From assembly GCF_003002095.1 (NCBI RefSeq), contig NZ_PVZC01000003.1, positions 186,001 to 250,000 on the forward strand: a stretch of 64,000 nucleotides of DNA. The letters run 5' to 3'. Source of the DNA: Allonocardiopsis opalescens. Its GTDB lineage: Bacteria; Actinomycetota; Actinomycetes; Streptosporangiales; Streptosporangiaceae. The position numbers and the translations under genes are program-made. Below the pieces are notes generated by a model. The model was not told the DNA's origin, searched no databases, and saw only the letters and a program-made list of their open reading frames with translations. Positions 42,934 to 51,498 of this stretch are shown here, in pieces. Numbering within the stretch: position 1 is the first letter of the stretch; every line of letters starts with the position of its first letter.

Positions 42934-43047
42934 TAGAGAAGTGGTTCGAGTAGTGAGATCGAGAGGAGTCGATGCCATCAGGATCGCCCGGGCGGAGTCT
43001 GTCGCTCGGGTACCGCAGGCCCCGGTTTGGAAGAGGGTGGTCCACGG

Positions 43048-43149
43048 TCACATATCCGCGATCCCCGCGATCCCGTCCTTGTACATCGGGTAGCGGAAGG
43101 CCGGCCACGGCCGGTAGATGGTATTGAAACTCTCGGGCCCCGGCGCCAT
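43048..43149 (-). CDS. possible 33-residue peptide
   Basis: ATG 43149 to TGA 43048-43050. It starts MAPGPESFNTIYRPWPAF and continues RYPMYKDGIAGIADM. 30 of 33 codons end in G or C, and the aromatic/proline-rich centre is not low complexity. There is no good ribosome-binding site, and the start codon lies inside a 30-bp palindrome (43135-43164). Candidates are a leader or small-protein gene divergent from the MerR-like gene, or chance. No family recognised. Confidence 0.35.
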   Translation of the reverse strand: MAPGPESFNTIYRPWPAFRYPMYKDGIAGIADM

Positions 43150-43164
43150 ATGGCGCCGGGGCCC
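43135..43164. terminator. 30-bp perfect palindrome
   Basis: GGGCCCCGGCGCCAT followed by its exact reverse complement (43135-43164). It could be a terminator for a rightward transcript from the hairpin-repeat region, or a symmetric binding site 36 bases before the MerR-like gene. Confidence 0.5.
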
Positions 43165-43200
43165 TCGGCGTGTCTCCAGAGGTGAGAAGGAAGAGGTGCG

Positions 43201-43533
43201 GTGCCCCGACCCGCGACGAGCGACCGGCTCGACGATGACGACTATCCCGCGTACACCATGGGCCGCGCGGCGGAGATGATCGGCACCACGCCGGCCTTCC
43301 TGCGCGCACTCGGCGAGGCCCAGCTGATCACCCCGCTGCGCTCGCCCGGCGGGCACCGCCGCTACTCCCGCTACCAGCTCCGCATCGCCGCCCGCGCCCG
43401 CGACCTGGTCGACCAGGGCACCCCCATCGAGGCGGCCTGCAGGATCATCATCCTGGAGGACCAGCTCGAAGAGGCCCGAAGGATCAACGAGCAACTGCGC
43501 GCCGCCGCGAACCCCCCACCGCAGCAGCAGTGA
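43201..43533 (+). CDS. MerR-type helix-turn-helix protein
   Basis: 110 residues from GTG 43201 (GGAAGAGG upstream). The winged helix-turn-helix block is YPAYTMGRAAEMIGTTPAFLRALGEAQLI and following, then SPGGHRRYSRYQLRIAARA, then a helical dimerisation segment (EAACRIIILEDQLEEARRIN). No ligand-binding domain, like small BldC/HspR-type actinobacterial regulators. Target unknown; the hairpin repeats and palindrome just upstream may be part of its control. Confidence 0.88.
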   Translation: MPRPATSDRLDDDDYPAYTMGRAAEMIGTTPAFLRALGEAQLITPLRSPGGHRRYSRYQLRIAARARDLVDQGTPIEAACRIIILEDQLEEARRINEQLRAAANPPPQQQ

Positions 43534-43671
43534 CGGACCGCCCCGAAGGACCCCGTCCCTCCGGGAAGCCGGACCGGGGAACGGCCGTCCACAAGCGCCC
43601 ACGGCGCGGGCCGCGGTCATCCCCAAGCCGCCCGCACGCACTGTTCCCGGGACGTCGATCCGCGAGATGAT

Positions 43672-43715
43672 GGAATCGGGGGGTTCCCCCAAGGGTGGGG
43701 GAACCCCCCGATTCC
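43672..43715. terminator. long terminator hairpin
   Basis: 19-bp perfect stem (43672-43690 with 43697-43715) around AAGGGT, downstream of the MerR-like gene. Two DnaA-box-like sequences follow. Confidence 0.8.
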
Positions 43716-43761
43716 CAGCCTTCCATCGCACCGTGCGCCGCGCGACGGGGACTTCCCCGGC

Positions 43762-43802
43762 TGTGGACAACCCGGGCCGCATCGAAGCGCCGCTGTGGAC
43801 GA
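43762..43802. promoter_or_regulatory. DnaA-box-like pair
   Basis: TGTGGACAA at 43762-43770 and TGTGGACGA at 43794-43802, 32 bases apart, in the gap between the terminator and the phosphoesterase gene end. The spacing is close to that at 38193/38224 (31 bases). Confidence 0.45.
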
Positions 43803-43886
43803 CCGGCCGCGGCCGCAACCGGGAACCTCAGGCGGTACGGCGGTCGGCCGACCGGCCGGGTTCCGCCGTTCGGCCGACCGGCCGCC

Positions 43887-45833
43887 TCACTCGAACGCGG
43901 TCATGAACTCCGACGCCTCCAGTGCGCGGCCGGTGATCCGGACGTCGCCGAGCCAGCCGTAGAAGCCCTGGCCGAAGGCGTTGTCGAAGCCGGTGGCGCC
44001 CAGCGTGAACGGGCGGCCGAGGGTGGCGACCCCGGTCGACCGCTGGGTGGGGTTGCGGGCGATCGGCGAACCCTCCACGTACACGATGCTGCGCCGGCCG
44101 TCGTTGACCACGGCGACGTGGAACCAGCGGCCGACCGGCAGCGCGTGGCTCCACGAGGTGGGGTCGGCGTCCTGGACGTGCGGGTACACGACGTACTGGA
44201 GGAAGCGCTCAGGGGAGACGTTGAGGCTGCACGTCGGCTCCAGCGGCGACCAGCCCGTGGTCTTGCCCGCGTCGCCGCTGCGGCCCTGCCAGCTGAAGAT
44301 CCCCATCCACGCGTGCTCGCCCTCGAACGGGTCCGGCAGCCGGATGAACACCTCGAAGGTGTAGCCGCCCAGGAACTTCTCCGAGTTGATCGGCGCGTCC
44401 GCGACGGCCTCCAGGATCGCGCCCCGGTCCGGGCCCTGGCCGCCGTCGAAGCGCAGGCTGGCGTGCGCGGGCGCGTACCTGTGGTGGTCGGCGGAGCGGG
44501 TCAGCACCTCGGCGGCGCTGCCGTGCAGCCGCCGCATCACCAGGTCGTTGCCGTGGCCGGACAGGTCGCGCGCCACCGCGCCCTCCTGCACCGCCTCCCC
44601 CTCCCGGGCCGCGCCGCGCAGCCCCGAGGAGTCGAAGCGCCAGTACGCGAGCGTGTCGCGGGTGACCACCCGCCGGTACGGACGCGACGCCGGCTCCTCC
44701 ACCGGCGCGAAGCCGGCGAAGCGCCGCTCGGTGTCCAGCGGCACGCTGAACCGGTCCACGTCCCCGGTCAGCTCGATCATCTCGGCGCCCAGCAGCGGCC
44801 GCTCCCCGGCCTCGCGGAGCAGGAACCACGGCGCGAAGGTCTCCACGTCGACGACGCCGCGCGCCAGGTCGAACTGGTACAGCCGGATCATGGCCGCGCC
44901 GCCGTAGTAGCGGTCCTGGTAGTTGGTGATGTGCACGTGGACATCGTTGCCCGCGTCGTTGGTCAGCACGGTGCGCCCCGGCGGCCAGTAGTGCCCGCTG
45001 ATGGTGAGGAACACCTGGTCGTTGCGGCGGACCAGCCGGTCCCACAGCCGCTGCCCGTGGCCGGACAGGCTCGCGGCGCCATCGTCGTCGGCGTGCGCCA
45101 GGTCATGGGTGGTGAGGATGACGGGCAGCCGCGAGTGGCCGTCGATCACCCCCTGCGCCCAGGCGATGCCCGCGTCCGACACCCGCCAGTCCAGCGCGAG
45201 CAGCAGCCATTCGCGGCCGGCCGCGCGGAACACGTGGTAGCTGTTGTACCCGTCGGGTGAGGCGCCGCCGAAGGTCTCGCGGCCGGCGAAGCGGTCGGGG
45301 CCGAAGGCGCGCAGGTAGGGGGTGTCGCCGCGCTGGTCGTCGGTCGAACCCGGCACGTCGTGGTTGCCCGCCAGCACGCTGTACGGCAGCACGCCGTCCA
45401 CGGCGGTGAATGCCTGGTCCGCCAGGCCGATCTCGTGCTCGCTGCCGTGCTCGGTGATGTCGCCCAGGTGCGCCATGAAGGCGACATTGGCCACGCCCCG
45501 CTGCTCGGTGAGGTACCGGAAGGTGGCGTTGAGCGGTTCGGGGTCGGAGCTGTCCTCGTCGAACAGGTACTGGGTGTCGGGCACCACCGCCAGGCAGAAC
45601 CGGGGGCTCTCCGGGTCGAATTCGCCCGACCGCGGCGGCACCACCGGGGCGGTGCGCGGCGCGGCGGCGGCCTGCGCGGGAGCGGCGACGATCGACGGCA
45701 CCGCCAGCGCCGCGGGCGCGGCCAGCGCCCCCATCAGCAGGTGGCGCCGGGCCAGCCCGCCGGCGCCGGGGGCGTCGCCGGCGGTGTCGGCGCCGGCGAC
45801 GGGCCGATCGGGTTCGCGGGAGGACTCGGGCAC
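43887..45833 (-). CDS. Tat-exported metallophosphoesterase with LamG-like domain
   Basis: 648 residues from GTG 45833 (GAGGTGG upstream). The N-terminus contains a twin-arginine-like LARRHLLMGALAAPAALAV with AQA cleavage. A calcineurin-like phosphoesterase domain spans about 80-330 (AVVPDTQYL, HLGDITEHGS, VLAGNHDVPG, ILTTHDLAH, ISGHYWPPG). A concanavalin/LamG-like jelly-roll domain follows (ADHHRYAPAHASLRF, FTFEV-type strand, WFHVAVVNDGRRSIVYVEGS, GWLGDVRITGRAL). A secreted phosphoesterase binding glycans or surfaces is likely. Substrate unknown. Confidence 0.9.
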   Translation of the reverse strand: MPESSREPDRPVAGADTAGDAPGAGGLARRHLLMGALAAPAALAVPSIVAAPAQAAAAPRTAPVVPPRSGEFDPESPRFCLAVVPDTQYLFDEDSSDPEPLNATFRYLTEQRGVANVAFMAHLGDITEHGSEHEIGLADQAFTAVDGVLPYSVLAGNHDVPGSTDDQRGDTPYLRAFGPDRFAGRETFGGASPDGYNSYHVFRAAGREWLLLALDWRVSDAGIAWAQGVIDGHSRLPVILTTHDLAHADDDGAASLSGHGQRLWDRLVRRNDQVFLTISGHYWPPGRTVLTNDAGNDVHVHITNYQDRYYGGAAMIRLYQFDLARGVVDVETFAPWFLLREAGERPLLGAEMIELTGDVDRFSVPLDTERRFAGFAPVEEPASRPYRRVVTRDTLAYWRFDSSGLRGAAREGEAVQEGAVARDLSGHGNDLVMRRLHGSAAEVLTRSADHHRYAPAHASLRFDGGQGPDRGAILEAVADAPINSEKFLGGYTFEVFIRLPDPFEGEHAWMGIFSWQGRSGDAGKTTGWSPLEPTCSLNVSPERFLQYVVYPHVQDADPTSWSHALPVGRWFHVAVVNDGRRSIVYVEGSPIARNPTQRSTGVATLGRPFTLGATGFDNAFGQGFYGWLGDVRITGRALEASEFMTAFE

Positions 45834-46032
45834 GGCTGACCACCTCACGGGCTTCGCGGGCCGGTCCCCTCGACCGGCCTCCACCAGCGCATCCGATCAG
45901 TGCCGTATGTCCGATCGGCGTCCAGTAGTCGACCCGCCGTTAGCGATCTTGCTTACCTTCCCCGCCGCGCCATGATGCCCGGCGGTCCTGTTTCTCGTGA
46001 AACCACCCCGGGGTGATGCGTTCGCCCGCCCA

Positions 46033-46063
46033 TTGACCTCAAGCAAGCTTGAGCTTCTAGCCT
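46033..46063 (+). promoter_or_regulatory. SoxR/MerR-type promoter with 19-bp spacer
   Basis: TTGACC (46033-46038) and TAGCCT (46058-46063) are separated by exactly 19 bases, the overlong spacer typical of MerR-family activated promoters. The spacer carries the dyad CTCAAGC-AA-GCTTGAG (46038-46053), close to the SoxR box CCTCAAG...CTTGAGG. It drives the NmrA-type gene at 46088. No soxR gene is in the window. Confidence 0.7.
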
Positions 46064-46087
46064 TTCCGAAACGAAAGGGGTCCGGCC

Positions 46088-46894
46088 GTGACGACACTGG
46101 TAACGGGTGCCACCGGGAACACCGGCCGGCACGTGGTGGCGGAGCTTGTCCGCCGAGGAGAACGCGTCCGGGCGCTGACCCGGAATCCGGCCGCGGCCGC
46201 GGAGCTGCTGCCGGCCGGGGTGGACCTCGTCGCCGGCACGCACACGGCGCCGGCGGAACTCGGCGCCGCCCTCGACGGCGCCGACCGCCTGCACATCACC
46301 GTGACGCCGGGCCTCGCCGAGGCCGGCCCCGAACTGGTGCGCCGGGCGGTCGACGCGGGCGTGCGGCGGATGACCGCGGTGTGGGGCGGTGAGACCGGCC
46401 CGACCGAGCGGGCCGTCGCCGGCTCGGGGACGGAGTGGACGGTCCTGGAACCGCAGGAGTTCATGGCCAACGCGCTCACCTGGGTCGACTCCATCCGCGC
46501 CGAGGGCGTGGTGCGCGAGCCCTACGACTCCCCCAGCGCGATCGTGCACGAGGCCGACATCGCCGCGGTGGCGGCGATCGCGCTGCTCGACGACGGCCAC
46601 GCCGGGCGCTCCTACAATCTCACCGGCCCCGAGACGCTGACCCTGAGCGAACGCCTCGCGATCCTGTCCAAGGCGACCGGCCGCGACATCGCCTTCGTGC
46701 CGATCACCCATGAACAGGCCGTCGAGCGGCTGATGGCCACCGGGGTGTCCCGGGCGGACGCCGAGTTCGTCATCGACTGGTACGCCGAGCCCAACGCCGC
46801 CGCCACCACCGTCGACCCGGCGGTCGAGCGGCTGACCGGCCGTCCGGCGCGCACCTTCGCCCAGTGGGCGGCGGAGCACGCGGAGCGCTTCTAG
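46088..46894 (+). CDS. NAD(P)H-binding NmrA-like reductase
   Basis: 268 residues from GTG 46088 (GAAAGGGG upstream). N-terminal Rossmann VTGATGNTGRHVVAELVRRG, then ADRLHITVTPGLAE, WTVLEPQEFMANALTW, YNLTGPETLTLSERLAILSK and EFVIDWYAEPNA. The atypical SDR/NmrA family includes redox sensors and quinone-type reductases. Its SoxR-type promoter fits the known actinobacterial SoxR regulon, which includes NAD-dependent epimerase/reductase genes activated by redox-active metabolites. Confidence 0.9.
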   Translation: MTTLVTGATGNTGRHVVAELVRRGERVRALTRNPAAAAELLPAGVDLVAGTHTAPAELGAALDGADRLHITVTPGLAEAGPELVRRAVDAGVRRMTAVWGGETGPTERAVAGSGTEWTVLEPQEFMANALTWVDSIRAEGVVREPYDSPSAIVHEADIAAVAAIALLDDGHAGRSYNLTGPETLTLSERLAILSKATGRDIAFVPITHEQAVERLMATGVSRADAEFVIDWYAEPNAAATTVDPAVERLTGRPARTFAQWAAEHAERF

Positions 46895-46978
46895 GGCCGT
46901 GGCGGCGGGCCGGGCGGAACGCCGGCCCGGCCGCGGGTCGCGGTCGCCCGATCGCCGTTCCGCCAGGTGCCGCGGGCG

Positions 46979-48073
46979 TCAGTCGCCGACGATGTAGGTG
47001 CCGCCGCACGCTTCGGCCAGCCCCGGCCCGAACAGCACCGCCGGCGTGTGGGCGCCGGCCGGTGCCCCGCCGGCCGCGAGGCGCACGGCGACCTCGGCGG
47101 GGACGGCGCCCGTGTACGCCTGGGCGTCGCCGACGCGGAGCCAGCCCGCGCGGCGGGTGCCGTCGGGCCACTCCAGCAGGGCGTGCGCCCAGGAGAACTC
47201 GCGCGGCCGCTCCCGCGCCTCGAACGAGACCTCGGCGAGGCGGCGGGTGGCGAAGGCCCGGATGGGGGTGATCTCCAGCAGCGACATGGCGACGGGCATC
47301 AGCGCGCGGGTCAGAGGAGAGGTCGGCAGCTCGCTGGAGGCGGCGATGACGGACGGGGCTCCGCTCGCGCGCTGCGCCGCGAGCAGTTCGCCGGAGGGCC
47401 AGCCGGCCGTGGTGACCCGGGTGCCGTCCGGCAGCGTGAGCGGTGCGGCGTCCGCTCCGATGCGCGCGGGCACCAGGCGGCCGTTCTCGATCCGACGGCC
47501 CTGGTAGCGGCGTCCTCCTTCGACACCGGGCAGTCCGTCGAGGATGCTGGCGGCCAGGGCTTCGCCCATGACCCCTTTCTCCACGCCGAAGGACGGGACG
47601 ACGTCGACACGGACCTTGGCCGCGTCCGGCCGGTCCGCCCTCAGCCTGAGCACGATGCTCTCGGCCGCGGTCGCCCCGAAACCCGCCGCGGTGACGACCG
47701 TCCGGCCCGCCGCCGCGGCCTGGTCGTGGCCGGCCAGGGTGGCCGCGACGGAGCCGACGTCATTGGCGAGGTCGATGTAGTGGCTCGCCGGAAGGCACGC
47801 CCTGATGATCGGCAGCGCCGTGGCGGCGAAGGGGCCGACCGTGTTGATCACCACGGCGGGCCCTTGGCGGGTGATCTCCGTCGCCATGGCCGGGAGGGAG
47901 TCCACGGCGATGGTGCGGCCGCCGCCGGACCGCGCCGCTTCCGCGGCCAGCCGCTCGGCATTCCGGCCCACCAGGACCGGCGGCCGCCCCCGTGCGGCCA
48001 GTTCGGCGGCGATCGCCCGGCCGCTGCGGCCCGTGCCGCCGAGTATCCAGATCTCATCTTCCATCGCGATCAC
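46979..48073 (-). CDS. saccharopine dehydrogenase-like NADP-binding protein
   Basis: 364 residues. N-terminal Rossmann IWILGGTGRSGRAIAAELAARG, AVVINTVGPFAATALPIIRA, YIDLANDVG and TVVTAAGFGATAAESIVL match the saccharopine dehydrogenase NADP-binding / trans-acting enoyl reductase-like family. Substrate unknown. Divergent from a TetR gene whose twin operators lie in between, so probably its repressed target. Confidence 0.88.
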   Translation of the reverse strand: MIAMEDEIWILGGTGRSGRAIAAELAARGRPPVLVGRNAERLAAEAARSGGGRTIAVDSLPAMATEITRQGPAVVINTVGPFAATALPIIRACLPASHYIDLANDVGSVAATLAGHDQAAAAGRTVVTAAGFGATAAESIVLRLRADRPDAAKVRVDVVPSFGVEKGVMGEALAASILDGLPGVEGGRRYQGRRIENGRLVPARIGADAAPLTLPDGTRVTTAGWPSGELLAAQRASGAPSVIAASSELPTSPLTRALMPVAMSLLEITPIRAFATRRLAEVSFEARERPREFSWAHALLEWPDGTRRAGWLRVGDAQAYTGAVPAEVAVRLAAGGAPAGAHTPAVLFGPGLAEACGGTYIVGD

Positions 48074-48098
48074 CGCTCCGGGTGCGTGGGCCAGTCTG

Positions 48099-48146
48099 AT
48101 GACACTTCATGTCATTACTATACGAGCTGATGACATGGAGTGTCAT
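48099..48146. promoter_or_regulatory. twin TetR operators in opposite orientation
   Basis: ATGACACTTCATGTCAT (48099-48115) and the reverse complement ATGACACTCCATGTCAT (48130-48146) differ at one base. TAATCT (48151-48156) is seven bases before the GTG at 48163, so the TetR mRNA may be leaderless, and the second operator lies in its -35/-10 region. Confidence 0.7.
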
Positions 48147-48162
48147 CACGTAATCTGGCGGG

Positions 48163-48723
48163 GTGAGCAGATGGCAGCCGAACGCGCGGCACCGCTTGGA
48201 GCAGGCGGCGCTCGAACTCTTCGCCGAGAAGGGCTTCTCGGCCACGACCGTTCCCGAGATCACTGCCAGGGCCGGGCTCACGACGCGCACCTTCTTCCGG
48301 CACTTCCGCGACAAGCGCGAGGTCATCTTCGGCGGGGAGGAGATGTACGAACGCGCCGCCGAGCTGCTGGTGGAGCTTCCCGCGTCCGACGGGCCCGCCG
48401 CCCTGATCGGCGACGGCCTCAGCGCCATCGCCGAGGCCCGCTTCGAGGGGCGGCGGGCCGAGATCAGGCAGCGCCGCGGCATCATCGCCCGCGACGACGC
48501 CCTGCGCGAGCGCGACCTCCGCAAGCGCGCCGCGCTGTGCGAGGCGCTCCGCACCGGATTCGTCCGGCGCGGCATCGGCGCGCTGCCGGCCCGCCTGCTG
48601 GCCGAGACCAGCGTCACGGTGCTCTACACGGCGGTCGACGAGTGGCTCGCCCGCGACGACGACCGGCCGCTGTCGGACCTGATCCGCGAGACGCTCGACG
48701 CGCTGCGGACCAGCATCGAATGA
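48163..48723 (+). CDS. TetR family regulator
   Basis: 186 residues from GTG 48163. Helix-turn-helix: RHRLEQAALELFAEKGFSAT, TVPEITARAGLTTRTFFRHF. The C-terminal ligand/dimer domain (LSAIAEARFEGRRAEIRQR, ETSVTVLYTAVDEWLARDD) is of the TetR_C type with no recognised ligand. The putative leaderless transcript and operator overlap indicate autorepression plus control of the divergent dehydrogenase-like gene. Confidence 0.9.
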   Translation: MSRWQPNARHRLEQAALELFAEKGFSATTVPEITARAGLTTRTFFRHFRDKREVIFGGEEMYERAAELLVELPASDGPAALIGDGLSAIAEARFEGRRAEIRQRRGIIARDDALRERDLRKRAALCEALRTGFVRRGIGALPARLLAETSVTVLYTAVDEWLARDDDRPLSDLIRETLDALRTSIE

Positions 48724-48881
48724 GCCGGAGCCCGGCTCGGGACGCCCCTTGACCATGACGTCCGCCCGCCCCGCGATGCGGGATCCCCGCACCGGCGGTG
48801 CGGGATCCCGGATCCTCAGCTCAGCGCATACGGCCTGACGCGCACCTCCGCGACGGCCGCCCGGCTCCGCCGGGTACGGAC

Positions 48882-49227
48882 TGTGGATAACCCGGTTCGA
48901 ACGGGCGTCGCCTGTGGATAAACTCCGCGAGCACCCGGCCGCCGCAGCGCGGCCGTGCAGCCGGAGCCGTCCACCTGAAAGAACCGCGCCCGCGCACCGA
49001 ACCCGTCACCGACCTCTGGGCCGACCGCCCGGGCCCAAGCCCCAGAACCCTGCGGACCCGCATGTCAGCGACACTTCCACGTGATCGCCGCAGCCAACGG
49101 AATCTTCTTCCCCCGCCCGCCCTGGGGGGCACCCCTACAACGATTCTTCCGCACTCGGCGCCGCCCCCGCACCCCCGTCCAGGGGGTTGTGGATAACTCT
49201 GGGGTGGTGTGTGCAAGTTGTGGATAA
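48882..49227. promoter_or_regulatory. two pairs of DnaA boxes
   Basis: TGTGGATAA at 48882-48890 and 48913-48921 (31 bases apart), and TTGTGGATAA at 49187-49196 and 49218-49227 (31 bases apart). All are perfect reverse complements of TTATCCACA (the second pair TTATCCACAA). They lie in the 620-base gap 48724-49342, which has no gene. Confidence 0.65.
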
Positions 49228-49271
49228 CTCGGGCGGGCGGTTACGTTCGCGGGGATGGCGGTGGTAGTGAG

Positions 49272-49311
49272 GGGACCCCGGCGCGGCCGGACGGCCGGGC
49301 GCCGGGGTCCC
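49272..49311 (-). terminator. terminator of the GH4 gene
   Basis: 13-bp perfect outer stem (49272-49284 with 49299-49311) with a GGCCG-rich inner hairpin, 32 bases after the GH4 stop in the leftward direction. Confidence 0.8.
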
Positions 49312-49342
49312 GGGGCGCGAGACGCGCTCGGATCCTCCCCCG

Positions 49343-50722
49343 TCAGGTCCGGGGCAGCGTCTCGGCCAGTTCGGGGAAGGCCGACAGGTAGCCGTCGAGG
49401 AGTTCGCGGGCGGTGCGCACGGAGTCGACCAGCGGGTGGGTGGCGAAGGCGCGCAGCGCGGGGCGGCGCGAACCGGTGCGCACCGCCTCCAGGATGTCGC
49501 GCTCCACCCCCTTGACCGCGTGCACCAGCGACGCCTGGTGACCGCTCAGCGCCGACACCGCCAGCGGCCGCGCCCCCGCGGCGTCGACCACGCACGGCAC
49601 CTCCACCACGGCGTCGTCGTCGAGTTCGCGCACGGCACCGCGGTTGCGCACGTTGACGATCAGCCGGGCGGGCTCGTCATGGGCGATCGCCCGCATCACC
49701 GCCAGCGCCACCTTCTCGTAGCCGCCGCCGTCCAGGTCGGCGGTGTCGCGGTCGACGCCGCCGGCCACCCGCCGGTTGTCGGCCATGTAGGTGCTCTCCC
49801 GCTCCAGCCGGGTGCGGTCCCACAGCTCCAGCGAGCGCTGCGGGTCGGCGGCCGCGTCGCGGTAGAAGCCCTGCTGCTGGTCGACCAGCTGCTGACCCCG
49901 GGTGCCGCCCCTGGCGCGCGACTCGGTGACGGCCCGCACCGCCTCGCGCCGCAGGTAGTAGTAGTGCAGGTACTCGTTGGGCAGCGCGCCGATCGTGCGC
50001 AGCCACTCCGCGCCGAAGAGCTTGCCCTCCTCGAAGGAGCCCAGCCGCTCCTCGTCGGCCAGCAGCTCGGGCAGCAGGTCGCGCCCGTCGACCCGCAGGC
50101 CGCGCAGCCAGCCGAGGTGGTTGAGGCCCACGTAGTCGAAGCGCACCCGCTCCGGGTCGGCGCCCAGAGCGCGCGCCGCCCGCCGGCCGAGGCCGACGGG
50201 GGAGTCGCAGATGCCCACCACCCGGTCGCCGAGCACCGCCGCCATCGCCTCGGTGACCAGCCCGGCCGGGTTGGTGAAGTTCACCACCCACGCGTCGGGC
50301 GCCAGCTCCGCCACCCGCCGCGCGATCCGCTCGGCCACCGGCACCGTGCGCAGGCCGTAGCTCACCCCCCCGGCGCCGACGGTCTCCTGGCCGAGCACCC
50401 CGGCGCCCAGCGCCACCTCCTCGTCCAGCACCCTGCCGCGCAGCCCGCCGACGCGGATCGCCGAGAACACCATGCCCGCGCCGCGCAGCGCCGCGTCCAG
50501 TTCGGTCTCGGCCCGCACCGCCAGCCGCGGCTCGCCGAAGCGCTCGCGGTGCGCGTCGCGCTGCCGGTCGAGCACGGCGCCGATGGCGGCCAGCCGCCCC
50601 TCGTCGCGGTCGTAGAGCACCACTTCGGTGATGGGCGCGTCGTCGCGGCGCGCGTCGTCGAGCAGGGCCTGGTGGACGAGCGGCACCCGGAACCCGCCCC
50701 CGCCGAGGATCGTGAGCCTCAC
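49343..50722 (-). CDS. family 4 glycoside hydrolase (6-phospho-beta-glucosidase type)
   Basis: 459 residues. NAD-binding MRLTILGGGGFRVPLVHQAL, VLYDRDEGRLAAIG, SAIRVGGLRGRVLDE, VVNFTNPAGLVTEAM, GICDSPVGL and NHLGWLRGLRVDGRD are the GH4 blocks. GH4 enzymes need NAD+ and a divalent metal and act on phosphorylated or plain disaccharides by an oxidation-elimination route. Here no PTS genes are adjacent but an ABC importer and sugar kinase are, so the substrate may be unphosphorylated or phosphorylated by the kinase. Start overlaps the DeoR stop by four bases. Confidence 0.92.
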   Translation of the reverse strand: MRLTILGGGGFRVPLVHQALLDDARRDDAPITEVVLYDRDEGRLAAIGAVLDRQRDAHRERFGEPRLAVRAETELDAALRGAGMVFSAIRVGGLRGRVLDEEVALGAGVLGQETVGAGGVSYGLRTVPVAERIARRVAELAPDAWVVNFTNPAGLVTEAMAAVLGDRVVGICDSPVGLGRRAARALGADPERVRFDYVGLNHLGWLRGLRVDGRDLLPELLADEERLGSFEEGKLFGAEWLRTIGALPNEYLHYYYLRREAVRAVTESRARGGTRGQQLVDQQQGFYRDAAADPQRSLELWDRTRLERESTYMADNRRVAGGVDRDTADLDGGGYEKVALAVMRAIAHDEPARLIVNVRNRGAVRELDDDAVVEVPCVVDAAGARPLAVSALSGHQASLVHAVKGVERDILEAVRTGSRRPALRAFATHPLVDSVRTARELLDGYLSAFPELAETLPRT

Positions 50723-51474
50723 GCTAGGTGCACCTCCACGCCTTTCTCACGCATGACTTGCAGGGTCGCCGGATCGGCGCCGCGATTGGTGATCACTCCG
50801 TCGAGCTCCCCGGCCTCGCAGACCCGCCCGATGCCGCCGCCGGGGAACTTGCCGCTGTCGGCCAGCAGCACCGTGCGCTGCGCGGCGGCCATCATGCCGC
50901 GCTTGACCGGAATCTCCACGGTGGTGCTGTCCATAACGTCGCCGTTGGACCGCACCCCGCTGGTGCCGATGAAGGCCAGGTCGGCCCGGACCTGCCGGAG
51001 CGCGTCCTGGGTGAGGAACCCCACCATCGAGCGGTAGTTCTTCCGCACGGTGCCGCCGAGGAGGACCAGTTCGACATCGGTGTCGTTGGCCAGCTCCTGG
51101 TACACCGCGAGGCTGCTGGTGATGATGGTCAGCGGGCGGCAGCGCAGCGCACGGGCCAGACGTACCGTGGTGGTGCCGATGTCGATCAGCACCACCGACG
51201 CGTCCCAGACCAGCTCGGCGGCACGCGCGGCCACGGCGTCCTTGAGCTCGGCGTTGTTCACGGCCACATCGCCGAAGGCGCGCTCCGCCGACGCCGGGTT
51301 CACCCGGGCGCCGCCGTGCTCGCGGATGACGCTGCCGCGCTCGGCGAGCTCGGCCAGGTCGCGGCGGATGGTGGCCGCGCTCGCCCCGAGCCGGTCGGCG
51401 AGCTCGGCGACGCCGAGAGTGCCCTCTGTGGTCAGTAACCGCAGGAGCTCGGCCCGTCGCTGAGTGCTCAACAC
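50719..51474 (-). CDS. DeoR/GlpR family sugar regulator
   Basis: 251 residues from GTG 51474 (TTG 51504 is the longest start). N-terminal HTH (TQRRAELLRLLTTEGTLGVA, LADRLGASAATIRRDLAELA) and the DeoR C-terminal sugar-phosphate domain (VVLIDIGTTTVRLARALRC, ITSSLAVYQELAND, LLGGTVRKNYRSMVGFLTQ, FIGTSGV). Four-base overlap with GH4. Operator-like repeats lie in the divergent gap to the kinase gene. Confidence 0.92.
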   Translation of the reverse strand: MLSTQRRAELLRLLTTEGTLGVAELADRLGASAATIRRDLAELAERGSVIREHGGARVNPASAERAFGDVAVNNAELKDAVAARAAELVWDASVVLIDIGTTTVRLARALRCRPLTIITSSLAVYQELANDTDVELVLLGGTVRKNYRSMVGFLTQDALRQVRADLAFIGTSGVRSNGDVMDSTTVEIPVKRGMMAAAQRTVLLADSGKFPGGGIGRVCEAGELDGVITNRGADPATLQVMREKGVEVHLA

Positions 51475-51498
51475 GGATGAACCGTACCATTCATAATC

